Source: Pelagomonas calceolata
Taxonomy: Eukaryota > Sar > Pelagophyceae > Pelagomonadales > Pelagomonadaceae
Direction of reading: 5' to 3'
Length of the DNA: 64,000 nt
NCBI GenBank assembly: GCA_918797485.1
Contig: CAKKNE010000006.1
Location: forward strand, 2,542,001 to 2,606,000
Shown here: in pieces, positions 56,930 to 64,000 of the stretch
How the letters are laid out: every line of letters begins with the position of its first letter
Position numbering within the stretch: position 1 is the first letter of the stretch
Translations under genes and position numbers: made by a program
Notes under the pieces: generated by a model
What the model saw: only the letters and a program-made list of their open reading frames with translations
What the model was told of the DNA's origin: nothing
Databases searched by the model: none

Positions 56930-57085
56930 GGTCCTTGGTTATTTATGTGGCATCTTGGGCTGCCCAAACGCGCGTGCCAGCGCTGTTGCCGGTCAAGGGC
57001 CGTCGAGGTAGTAACCACTGGGTTCTTAGGACCCAGGGCGATGTCTGGGGCCCAAAACGGCCAGTTTGTGGCGTTGGTACGAAAT

Positions 57086-57107
57086 GCTAGAGCTCGAGTA
57101 CGCTAGC
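57086..57107. promoter_or_regulatory. CTAG-palindrome element, variant core
   Basis: GCTAGAGCTCGAGTACG then CTAGC. The CTAG arms are conserved but the CTTAC core is not. It lies between the divergent starts 56929 (minus) and 57241 (plus). Confidence 0.5.
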
Positions 57108-57240
57108 TCGAGTTCCTGCCCCGTGCGTGATATTGATGGCTTTCCAAGCCGCATGGATTGAAACTGAGCACGAGCATACTATCTGAGGCTGGTGCTGCGT
57201 GCGAAACGCTGCCCCGAGACCCTCACATAGGCATAACAAA

Positions 57241-58326
57241 ATGGCACTGCGCATGGTGCGCAGCGCAACGCAGCATGCGAGCAAGACAATGCGTGCAGGA
57301 GTCTACCACGAATTTGGCGGACCCATCACTGTCGAGGACGTGCCACGACCAATCGCACCTCCAGGCGGCGTAGTGCTCGAAGTGCGCGCCACCGGTGTGT
57401 GCAGAAGCGACTGGCACGGCTGGAAGGGCCACGACGGAGATGTGATTGCGCACGGGCTGCCGTTCACGCCAGGACACGAGGTGAGTGGCGTCGTCGTCGA
57501 GCGCGGCGCGGGAGTAGACCTACCAATCGGCGCACGCTGCGCCGCACCATTCATCCTCTCGTGTGGCTGCTGCCGCGAGTGCGACCGAGGGCGCGCCACC
57601 ATATGCGAGCGGCAGCAGCAGCCCGGATTTACACAGCCTGGTAGCTTTGCACAATACGTCGCGCTGCCGCGCGCGGACCGGAACCTGCGCGTGCTCCCGG
57701 ACAACGTCTCGTTCGAAAGCGCCGCAGCTCTCGGCTGTCGCTTCACGACCGCCTTCCGCGCCGTCGTCCAGCAGGGTCGTCTGCAGGCCGGCGAGACGCT
57801 CGCGGTTTTTGGTTGCGGCGGTCTAGGCCTTAGCGCGGTCATGGTCGGCGCGGCGACGGGCGCGCGCGTCGTGGCCGTCGACCCCTCACGAGCGGCGAGA
57901 GAGAGAGCTCTAGAGCTCGGCGCGAGCTCGGCCGTCGACGCGTCGGAGGGCTGCCGCGAGGCCGTCTGGGCGGCGACGGGCTACGGCGCGGACGTGTGCG
58001 TGGAGTGCTCCGGGGCGGCGCGGGCCGTCGAGGACGCGTGCTATTCTGCGCGGAGGGGTGGCCGCGTCGTGCAGGCCGGATTGCCGTTAGGGGACGAGCG
58101 ACCCGAGGTCCCGATGGCGCGCGTCGCGGGCTGGGAGCTGGAAATCTACGGCTCGCACGGCCTCGCGAGCCACGACCTGCCGGCGATTCTAGACTTAGTT
58201 GCAACGGGAAGACTACAACCCGACGCATCAATCCAGAGACGCGTCACGCTGCAGGAGGGCTGCGACGCGATTGTAGAGATGGACTCCGAATCCAAGCCAG
58301 GCATCACCATGATAGATAAATTATGA
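57241..58326 (+). CDS. Zinc-dependent alcohol dehydrogenase (MDR family)
   Basis: 361 residues from the ATG at 57241. Catalytic Zn ligands are in GVCRSDWHG and FTPGHEVSG. The structural zinc lobe is complete (CGCCRECDRGRATIC), and the NAD(P) loop is FGCGGLGLSAVMVG, followed by VVAVDPSRAARERALELGAS. The C-terminus closes the catalytic domain. The first 16 residues could be a short organelle presequence. The substrate is not evident; the family covers alcohols, sorbitol and threonine. Confidence 0.85.
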   Translation: MALRMVRSATQHASKTMRAGVYHEFGGPITVEDVPRPIAPPGGVVLEVRATGVCRSDWHGWKGHDGDVIAHGLPFTPGHEVSGVVVERGAGVDLPIGARCAAPFILSCGCCRECDRGRATICERQQQPGFTQPGSFAQYVALPRADRNLRVLPDNVSFESAAALGCRFTTAFRAVVQQGRLQAGETLAVFGCGGLGLSAVMVGAATGARVVAVDPSRAARERALELGASSAVDASEGCREAVWAATGYGADVCVECSGAARAVEDACYSARRGGRVVQAGLPLGDERPEVPMARVAGWELEIYGSHGLASHDLPAILDLVATGRLQPDASIQRRVTLQEGCDAIVEMDSESKPGITMIDKL

Positions 58327-58343
58327 GAACATTACCGTCGAGC

Positions 58344-59162
58344 CTAGGGCTTCTCCTTGTCCGCGCCCGCCGACAGCCCCGCCAGCGCGTCGGCCGCCGC
58401 GTCCGCTTCAGCATTTGCCTCCCCATCAGCACCATCTTTAAGGGCTTTCATATGGCTCTTGGCCTTCTCAAACGCCGCCTTGTACTCCTTGGCCCCATCA
58501 GAATTGCCGAAGCGAATCGCGAAGATCGTGTCCTCCAATTCGCCCGACGAGAAGTCCCAGGCGCTCCAGACCCAGGATCTATCAGAACCGACGTTCGGCT
58601 CCAATTCGATGCGCGGGTCCACCACATGGTTGCAGATGATCTTCATCGTCTTCTCCTGGCGCATCAAGACGCGGACCATGCTGTTCTCCCGGTGCTTGAG
58701 GATTTTGACCTCGCCGACACCTCTTTCAATCCACTCCTTCTTGCCACTACCTTTATTGAGGAGCGTCTCGGAAAATCTAAATAATTTAGCGCGGATCTTG
58801 AAATCGACGTCCTCGTCCTCTTCATGTGTTTTGACCTCGACCTCGTCGAGCTGGACCACAGGCGTGAACTCCGCGGTGGACTCCTGGGCCTCGGGGTTCG
58901 CCTGTGCGGAAATCAAATTTCGGGCGTCTGCTCGACGGCGTGACGTTTCCACACGGCGCTCGACCTCGTCCTCCTTCTTGTCGCCCTCCTTTTTGTCCGT
59001 CTCTCCGAACTTCGTAGGGGCGCCGAACAAACCCTGATTACCGGTGTTGAACTCGGGGGCCTTGAAGTTGAAGCCGCCCGACGGCGACGCGACCTTGTCG
59101 GCGAAGTTGCCGAAGGACAGGGCGGGCGCGGGCGCGTCCGCGGCCTTGACCTGCTCGGCCAT
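58344..59162 (-). CDS. RANBP1: Ran-binding protein 1 with short introner
   Basis: 251 residues if the 63-nt introner intron 58902-58964 is spliced, 272 if it is retained, because it has no stop and keeps the frame. The Ran-binding domain shows FTPVVQLDEVEVKTHEE, RAKLFRFSETLLNKGSGKKEW, RGVGEVKILKHRENSMVRVL, MRQEKTMKIICNHVV and WVWSAWDFSSGELEDTIFAIRF, in the order of RanBP1. The N-terminal FGNFADK and FGAPTKFG segments resemble the FG-containing nucleoporin relatives. Works with RanGAP to release Ran-GTP after nuclear export. Confidence 0.85.
   Translation of the reverse strand: MAEQVKAADAPAPALSFGNFADKVASPSGGFNFKAPEFNTGNQGLFGAPTKFGETDKKEGDKKEDEVERRVETSRRRADARNLISAQANPEAQESTAEFTPVVQLDEVEVKTHEEDEDVDFKIRAKLFRFSETLLNKGSGKKEWIERGVGEVKILKHRENSMVRVLMRQEKTMKIICNHVVDPRIELEPNVGSDRSWVWSAWDFSSGELEDTIFAIRFGNSDGAKEYKAAFEKAKSHMKALKDGADGEANAEADAAADALAGLSAGADKEKP
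58902..58956 (+). mobile_element. Short introner (55 bp, subfamily II) in RanBP1
   Basis: The left repeat is CTGTGCGGAAATCAAATTTC and the right is GTTTCCACACGG. The interior is reduced to GGGCGTCTGCTCGACGGCGTGA. The target duplication is no longer recognisable (in the host's sense GTCGAGCG against GCGAACCC). GT at 58964 and CAG at 58902 allow a 63-nt phase-0 intron. Confidence 0.75.
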
Positions 59163-59312
59163 GGTGCTCGCTGTGTCGTCGCTGCGCGTCGCGCGGAGCC
59201 GCAGCGATGGAAGCTGGTTGAAGGAGCGCTCTTCGCGCTCGTTTGCTAGGTCCGCGGTGCCTCTCAGGGAGCACGCCGCGCCAGCGATTTGTGAATCGAG
59301 GCCCGCCGGTCG

Positions 59313-59336
59313 GCTAGTGTCTTACAAACCGCTAGC
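59313..59336 (+). promoter_or_regulatory. CTAG-palindrome promoter element
   Basis: GCTAGTGTCTTACAAA then CCGCTAGC, close to the consensus. It lies between the divergent starts 59162 (minus) and 59709 (plus). The remaining gap (59337-59708) shows no gene. Confidence 0.7.
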
Positions 59337-59708
59337 CCAGGCCTCGCATGGAACGGCGGAGGAGCTCTACCGCCGACGGCTCGCGAGAGGTGGGGCACCG
59401 GCGGCGCGCCCAGGTCGAGCGCCTGGCAAAGCCTGGCAGCGCCTGCCAAACTGGCCGTGCGTCCCGGGCCTCCGAGCGCGGAACGGGCGCGAGGCAGCCG
59501 CCACGAGACGCCGTCGAGCGCGCGAGACGAGCAATCGCAGAGACGCGTATCGGTGAGACCATCATAGAGCTGGGGGCAGCCAGTTGGGCAGCCCAGGCAA
59601 GCTCCAGGCGCGCAGCCGACGCGTAGCGGTAGTTGACCCCCGTCACGCCGTCGCCGCGACACGCGTTGCCGACGCGCCACAACCACCAGAGGCACCGGAT
59701 AGACAAGC

Positions 59709-62678
59709 ATGCCCCGCAAGGGCGCCCAGGCCAAGGCCTTCGCGGCGCAACAAGCCAAGAAGCGCGAAGCAGAGAAGCAAGAGGCAAGAGCGAAGGTCGA
59801 CGCCGAAAAGAACAACGCGAAAGGCATTTCCGAGTGCCGAGATGTAGGGCAATTGATGCGCATGCACCGCGCCAACAGTGAAAGAATAGAACACATGGAA
59901 GAAGCGCAAGAAAAAGAAGCTAAAAGGAAAGAAGCGGAACGCGCCGCGAAGGAAAAGGAGCTCGAGGAGAACCAGGGCAAGTCCTGGTGGGACCGCTTCC
60001 TGCCCAAGCCCAAAGGCCCTCGGGAAGCCACGTCTCCCAACAAGGTGCAGCAGCAGCGCGACAACATCGAGCAATTCTACGACCTGCTGAAGTGCTCGAA
60101 ACATGTGAAACGGGAGATCCAGGCGGTCTTCAAGGCCTTTGACGCGAACAAAGACGGGTCCCTCAACATTAATGAATTCCGGACTTATTTGAAAGAACCG
60201 AAGGAGCGGATGCCCTTCCTCAACAGGATCTTTTTAACGATGGACAACGACGCCATGGACGGCGCCGAGCGCGTCAATACCTATGGTATTGGCGAGCTCG
60301 ACATGTTCGAGTTTTTTGTGATTAACAGCGTCCTTTGCGTCGATGGCGTCATGATCCACACGCAGGTCGGCTACTACTCCATCTGCTCCCTACCGAGGGG
60401 CGACTACGCTATCAGATTTATTTGGGACTTGTACGATCCAAGACGCACAGGTGAAATAGACAGCGAGACGTTCCGGTGCATGATCCGCGAAGGCATGTCC
60501 GCCATGTTACCTGATTATTTATTGCGAGGGGACGAGCCGCTCCCACCGGCCGTCACGGAGCAACTCGAAAAAATAAGAAAGGAGCAGGGCGAGGAGCTCT
60601 GGACAAAATTAAGATATGGGGATGTCGCTGTTCGCACAGATGGCAATGGGGAACGGCATCTAGCGATCGTCAAGGACCACACGGACTACAGTGTCACGGT
60701 CCAAGATATATATAGTCTGGAGAACGCGATGGGCTGGACGCAGTCAGATGACAACACCTTTACCTACCACATGAATCGACACGTCGTCCATGAGCGGGTG
60801 GCGCCGCCGCTGCCCGGTGACGACTTATTCGATGAAGCTTTGGAAAAGTTCATGTTTCTGTCGGCGGACAACGACGGCGACGGGTCGATTACGTTGAAGG
60901 AATTTCGACACTTCATCCGACGACGCGTGGCTTGCGGCGAGCCGTCGCCGTATGCGGCCTTCCTAGCGTTCCAGAAGAAGCTGCGGAGTGTTGGGGGTTT
61001 GGGTGATTCGTTCTGGGACGCGCGGACTTTGGATTTAGCCGTGACGCTGGAGAAGCATGGGTTATGGAGTGCGTGGGAGCTGCATCGGCACTTCAACCTC
61101 GGTAAAATATGTAAACGGCCGCCGCCGAAAAAAGGCGGGGAGCCGCCCTTGCTACCGCCGGAGAAAGGTAAAAATGACGGTCCCGTCGACACGCTCAACG
61201 TCAAGCCGCCGCCGTTGCCCAAGAAGCCGCGGAAGAAGGCCTTGAAGGGCGAGGATCTGATCGACCAGGCGCAAGAAATCGACTTCGCCGCGATGGTCGC
61301 GGCGTCGGGTCCGAACGTCGAACAATTAGTTGCGGAGAACGCCCGTAGGGTCGTCCGAGACAAGCAGGCGCAGGGTGCCACCTTGACGGTAGTGCTACAA
61401 AAAGCGAAGGGTCTCCAACGAGTCAATGGACTACTGGAAGGTCCTAGACCAGATGTTTTTGTGACGGTCGAAGTGGAAAACGAGGAATTATTTACGTCGC
61501 CTTTGCGCTATGAGACCATAAACCCGAACTGGACGACGGAAGAAAATGGAGTTATCGAGGGCCACGCCTTCGACCCGTGCGGCGTGCCCGAAAAGTTGCA
61601 GTTTCGGCTCTGGGATCGTATAAGTGACAAGGAGCGGCAGGCGCTCGGCTTTGCGTTAATAAGGAGAAAGAGGTTGTGGGACGTCTGTACGACGAAGAAC
61701 CGCACGGTTGGCTTGCAGGTGATTGGGCGGATCGGCGGCACGGAGATCCAAGCTACTGGTGAATTGTGGGTGGAGTTGCGGTGGGAGCCGCGACCGTTTG
61801 ATCCCGCCCTCAATATTGACCAATCACCAGATAAATGGCGCCCCCCCACACCGGAGGAGGTAAGGCCAGAAACTCCCATTACCGACGACGAATCTGAGAC
61901 CTCGGAGATGCGGGCGATGCGCGAACTCGAGGAGCAGCTAGCGGAACAGGAGCGGCTCCTGACGCCCGTCCTGAAGCTGAAGAAGCCGGACTTCGAGTAC
62001 AAGCCTTTACCTCCAATAAATGATAATATGATAAGGAAGCCTCAACAAATATGTGCGTGCGGCTTCTCTTGTGGGCTGGAGGTGGACTTTCTACGGCATT
62101 GTCTTGAATGTGAATCGAGGGAAGGCGACACGGTCGACCTGCTGCTGCTGATGCGGACCTTGGATCCTGACGTTCATCGTAAGGAGGCCGCGATCCGCTC
62201 TATGTCAACCGCGCCCGCGCCGTCTCCCATAAACGTCTTGACGCTCGAGGCGGCGACGCCGTCGAAGAAGAAGAAACGCAAGAAGCGGCAAGCTGAGGCG
62301 CCGGCACCAGCAGCTAGAATGGGCCGCGAGTCCTACGACGCCTACCCGGCCGAGATTTTGACCCTGGAAGATATTCCGGGACGGCCCGAGTCCGCGGGCT
62401 TGAGGTTGGACGGGAGCGCGCTGCGGTCGCCCTTCCTCAACGCGCGCCCGGGGTCCTCGCGGCCCGGCACGGCATCGCGGCCCGGCACGGCGAACTCGGA
62501 CAAGTCCGTGACCTGGAAGCTGCCGTCCCTGCCGGCCGTGAAGCAGTCGGAGTTGGGGGAGGTCGAGGACCCGACGGCGTTCCCGGCGCCGCTCGTCGCC
62601 AAGGACGACGGCGTCAAGCCGAAGAAGAAGGGGTGGTTCGGGCGTCGTTCCCGGACGCCACCACGTACGCCACCCTAG
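59709..62678 (+). CDS. EF-hand and C2-domain protein
   Basis: 989 residues. A Lys/Glu/Ala coiled N-terminus (about 1-95) is followed by an EF-hand FDANKDGSLNINEF near 145 and degenerate EF units (FIWDLYDPRRTGEIDSETF). Another clear EF-hand is LSADNDGDGSITLKEF near 395. A basic Pro-rich linker leads to a C2 domain at about 555-690 (TLTVVLQKAKGLQRVNG, DVFVTVEVE, LQFRLWDRISDKERQALGFA). Further on are a small Cys cluster (CACGFSCGLEVDFLRHCLEC) and a low-complexity tail. A Ca2+-regulated membrane or cytoskeletal adaptor is likely. Residues 208-219 come from an introner remnant. Confidence 0.7.
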   Translation: MPRKGAQAKAFAAQQAKKREAEKQEARAKVDAEKNNAKGISECRDVGQLMRMHRANSERIEHMEEAQEKEAKRKEAERAAKEKELEENQGKSWWDRFLPKPKGPREATSPNKVQQQRDNIEQFYDLLKCSKHVKREIQAVFKAFDANKDGSLNINEFRTYLKEPKERMPFLNRIFLTMDNDAMDGAERVNTYGIGELDMFEFFVINSVLCVDGVMIHTQVGYYSICSLPRGDYAIRFIWDLYDPRRTGEIDSETFRCMIREGMSAMLPDYLLRGDEPLPPAVTEQLEKIRKEQGEELWTKLRYGDVAVRTDGNGERHLAIVKDHTDYSVTVQDIYSLENAMGWTQSDDNTFTYHMNRHVVHERVAPPLPGDDLFDEALEKFMFLSADNDGDGSITLKEFRHFIRRRVACGEPSPYAAFLAFQKKLRSVGGLGDSFWDARTLDLAVTLEKHGLWSAWELHRHFNLGKICKRPPPKKGGEPPLLPPEKGKNDGPVDTLNVKPPPLPKKPRKKALKGEDLIDQAQEIDFAAMVAASGPNVEQLVAENARRVVRDKQAQGATLTVVLQKAKGLQRVNGLLEGPRPDVFVTVEVENEELFTSPLRYETINPNWTTEENGVIEGHAFDPCGVPEKLQFRLWDRISDKERQALGFALIRRKRLWDVCTTKNRTVGLQVIGRIGGTEIQATGELWVELRWEPRPFDPALNIDQSPDKWRPPTPEEVRPETPITDDESETSEMRAMRELEEQLAEQERLLTPVLKLKKPDFEYKPLPPINDNMIRKPQQICACGFSCGLEVDFLRHCLECESREGDTVDLLLLMRTLDPDVHRKEAAIRSMSTAPAPSPINVLTLEAATPSKKKKRKKRQAEAPAPAARMGRESYDAYPAEILTLEDIPGRPESAGLRLDGSALRSPFLNARPGSSRPGTASRPGTANSDKSVTWKLPSLPAVKQSELGEVEDPTAFPAPLVAKDDGVKPKKKGWFGRRSRTPPRTPP
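60330..60365 (+). mobile_element. 36-nt introner remnant within the EF-hand/C2 gene
   Basis: GCGTCGATGGCGTCATGAT followed by CCACACGCAG matches the right end of the exchanger-gene introner (GCGTCGATGGCGTGGAGG, TCATGATTTCCACACAG) with small deletions. It begins with GT, ends with CAG before GTCGGC, and is exactly 12 codons without a stop. Either it is an extremely short intron or it is now coding (VLCVDGVMIHTQ). Confidence 0.6.
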
Positions 62679-62792
62679 GTCGAGTTCGGGTGAGGGTTGT
62701 GACTAAGATATGTCTTTGTGTATTTGCCTAACTTACGAGAGAGAACTTAGGAAAGTGGAAACGGCATCTGCGTGCCACGAGACGCGGGCATA

Positions 62793-63386
62793 TCACCGGC
62801 TGCGAAACATATGCGGACATAAATTATTGCCATAGCAAGCCTCAGTGCCGGTACCTCCGAGCCTACGGCCTTGCGCTGTACCGCAGCCCGGTAGTGGGGT
62901 GCCGTCAGCGGCAATCGGTTCACCCGAAGAGTCGTAATTGACGCAGCACGACTGCATAGGCGAAATTGTGCACGCTTCACATATTTGGTCGTAAGCCCTG
63001 GAACCGACGGGGAGGGGTTTGGCGTAGTCTGCGGGCACAGAGACTCCTTCGTCGCTGGCAGATCGCCGCCACATGTTCGAGCAGTTCTGCTGCTCCTCGG
63101 GGCAGGCAGTGCACGTGTCCGAGCAAAAATCCGAAATCTCCGGCACGTCTGGGCTCGCGCACGCGCCAAAGTGGTAGGCATGCTGACACTTTGGGACGTA
63201 AACGCCCCGTTCGCACAGCCCCGGGCCATCCTTCAATTTTGATGGCAATGAAGCGATGGCGTCACTAGAGATTAGAACCAGGACGACGGCCGCGCAGAGA
63301 GCAAATAAGGCGGCCGCCCCTACGATGACGGCGCGCGTCAACGACTTGGGGGCAGGCTCGGCCTCGGGAATTGTTGATTGCTCCAT
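62793..63386 (-). CDS. Type II-like membrane protein with Cys-rich ectodomain
   Basis: 197 residues from the ATG at 63386. A short cytosolic head is followed by one transmembrane helix (AVIVGAAALFALCAAVVLVLI) and an ectodomain of about 150 residues with roughly 17 cysteines (CERGVYVPKC, CSDTCTACPEEQQNC, CEACTISPMQSCC). Family unknown. Probably a surface or endomembrane protein stabilised by disulphides. Confidence 0.55.
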   Translation of the reverse strand: MEQSTIPEAEPAPKSLTRAVIVGAAALFALCAAVVLVLISSDAIASLPSKLKDGPGLCERGVYVPKCQHAYHFGACASPDVPEISDFCSDTCTACPEEQQNCSNMWRRSASDEGVSVPADYAKPLPVGSRAYDQICEACTISPMQSCCVNYDSSGEPIAADGTPLPGCGTAQGRRLGGTGTEACYGNNLCPHMFRSR

Positions 63387-63496
63387 GGCACCGCGTTCCT
63401 TGTGTGGTGGATAATCTGAATGACGATAATGGTAATGGCCTCGCGCTTTCACGAGCGCGCAATGAGCTCGCGCCGGAACTTGCTAAAAAATCCTTC

Positions 63497-63517
63497 CTAG
63501 TGTCTTACAGGGCTAGC
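63497..63517 (+). promoter_or_regulatory. CTAG-palindrome promoter element
   Basis: CTAGTGTCTTACAGGG then CTAGC. It lies between the divergent starts 63386 (minus) and 63588 (plus), 71 bp from the latter. Confidence 0.68.
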
Positions 63518-63587
63518 TAACAGCAGCTCGGTTCTCACTTGCCATACGAGCCCATGAATGGAGTTGATGCATGCGTGACAGGCGCGC

Positions 63588-64000
63588 ATGGCTATACCAC
63601 TGGTGCTAGACGTGCGGAGCCAGCCAACTTATGAAGCGGGGCACGCCATCGATGCGTACAACATCCCTTTTGATGAACTACGCGATAGAGGCTTCGAGAT
63701 GCCAAGCCACAAAATGCCATTGGTGGTCGAGTGCGACGCAGCCGACGTCGAGACAGTCCGGGAGTGGTTCGCCACCAGAGACGAGCGGTGCCGCTGGAAC
63801 GTCGTCGACGTGCGCGCCGCCAGCGCGGAGAAATCGGGCCCCGGCGCGCCCGGCCGATTTCTCTTCTCCGGATCACCGCTCCTGGCAGCAATGGAGCAGC
63901 ACGTGCAGGCTGCTGCCGCGGCGCCGGGGTCGCGAGCGCTCGACGTGGGAAGCGGCTCCGGCCGCGACGCGGCGCTGCTGTGCTGTCGGTACGGCTTCGA
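63588..64000 (+). CDS. Rhodanese-methyltransferase fusion, N-terminal part (cut by right edge)
   Basis: 137 codons are visible. Residues 1-65 follow a rhodanese-like fold (LVLDVRSQPTYEAGHAIDAY, NIPFDELRDRGF), but no active-site Cys loop is seen; the expected place reads KMPLVVECDAADV. After about 110 the SAM-binding loop ALDVGSGSGRDAALL starts a class I methyltransferase. This fusion is known in bacteria and algae. The substrate is unknown. Confidence 0.65.
   Translation, partial: MAIPLVLDVRSQPTYEAGHAIDAYNIPFDELRDRGFEMPSHKMPLVVECDAADVETVREWFATRDERCRWNVVDVRAASAEKSGPGAPGRFLFSGSPLLAAMEQHVQAAAAAPGSRALDVGSGSGRDAALLCCRYGF

Noticed and set aside
626-59593. GGGCAGCC octamer near several gene starts (626, 1097, 1108, 10078, 10143, 59586)
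   Set aside because: In DNA this GC-rich the count is about what chance predicts, so I do not call it a motif.
1-64000. CRISPR arrays, insertion sequences, phage or other prokaryotic mobile elements
   Set aside because: No regularly spaced direct repeats with unique spacers and no transposase or integrase coding sequence are visible. The only mobile sequences are the short introners.

Overview
This 64 kb window looks like nuclear DNA of a picoplanktonic stramenopile alga, most probably a pelagophyte (Aureococcus or Pelagomonas relatives). It is GC-rich and gene-dense: about 38 protein genes on alternating strands, most with a single exon. Two precursors carry an N-terminal signal peptide followed by an ASAFAP-like plastid-targeting junction. 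Most of its few introns are introners, meaning introns made by short non-autonomous DNA transposons, which are known from Aureococcus and Micromonas. The species cannot be fixed from the sequence alone.

Layout. 0-8.7 kb: start of a Pro/Thr-rich secreted protein, an IQ/coiled-coil protein, a Cys-rich surface protein, an MRG-domain chromatin protein and a PQ-loop membrane protein. 9-15.6 kb: a Cys-repeat receptor-like protein, an organellar release-factor-like protein, a Na+/H+ exchanger and a Pro/Thr-rich wall-type protein. 15.6-31.6 kb: a cytosolic carboxypeptidase (tubulin deglutamylase family) that two open frames share across an introner, a two-segment membrane protein, a GNAT enzyme, a plastid hydroxylase, a plastid DnaJ, an Sfi1-like protein, an F-box-like protein and a CCR4/Angel nuclease. 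31.6-46.4 kb: a kinesin-light-chain-type TPR fragment, a two-exon gene whose intron is almost wholly a tRNA gene, a mitochondrial carrier, a large GCC2/GCC3-repeat secreted protein, an alanyl-tRNA editing enzyme, an Rsm22/METTL17-like protein and actin-related protein Arp1. 46.4-48.5 kb is an AT-richer gene-poor tract with degenerate repeats. 48.5-64 kb: zinc-binding, Pro-rich, eIF4E, RmlD-like reductase, RING/SIM, Zn-alcohol dehydrogenase, RanBP1 and EF-hand/C2 genes, ending in a rhodanese-methyltransferase cut by the window edge.

Two genome-wide systems stand out. (1) Introners have terminal inverted repeats of the form CTGYGYGGAAATC...GATTTCCRCRCAG. The right repeat supplies the 3' splice AG, and the 8-bp target duplication supplies the 5' GT or GC, so splicing restores the ancestral reading frame. 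Both insertion orientations occur. Decayed copies include a 63-nt open-frame copy and a 36-nt remnant. (2) An imperfect palindrome, GCTAGTGTCTTAC followed by 2-5 nt and CGCTAGC, sits once in most divergent intergenic regions (about 13 of 17) and is nearly absent elsewhere. It looks like an undescribed bidirectional promoter element. A third notable object is a complete tRNA fold with a UUA (ochre-reading) anticodon inside a spliceosomal intron.

Many products point to microtubule, flagellar or centriolar biology (Arp1, CCP-type carboxypeptidase, Sfi1-like repeats, IQ/coiled coil), which fits a lineage with flagellated ancestry. There is no operon logic. Neighbouring genes share promoters rather than pathways.
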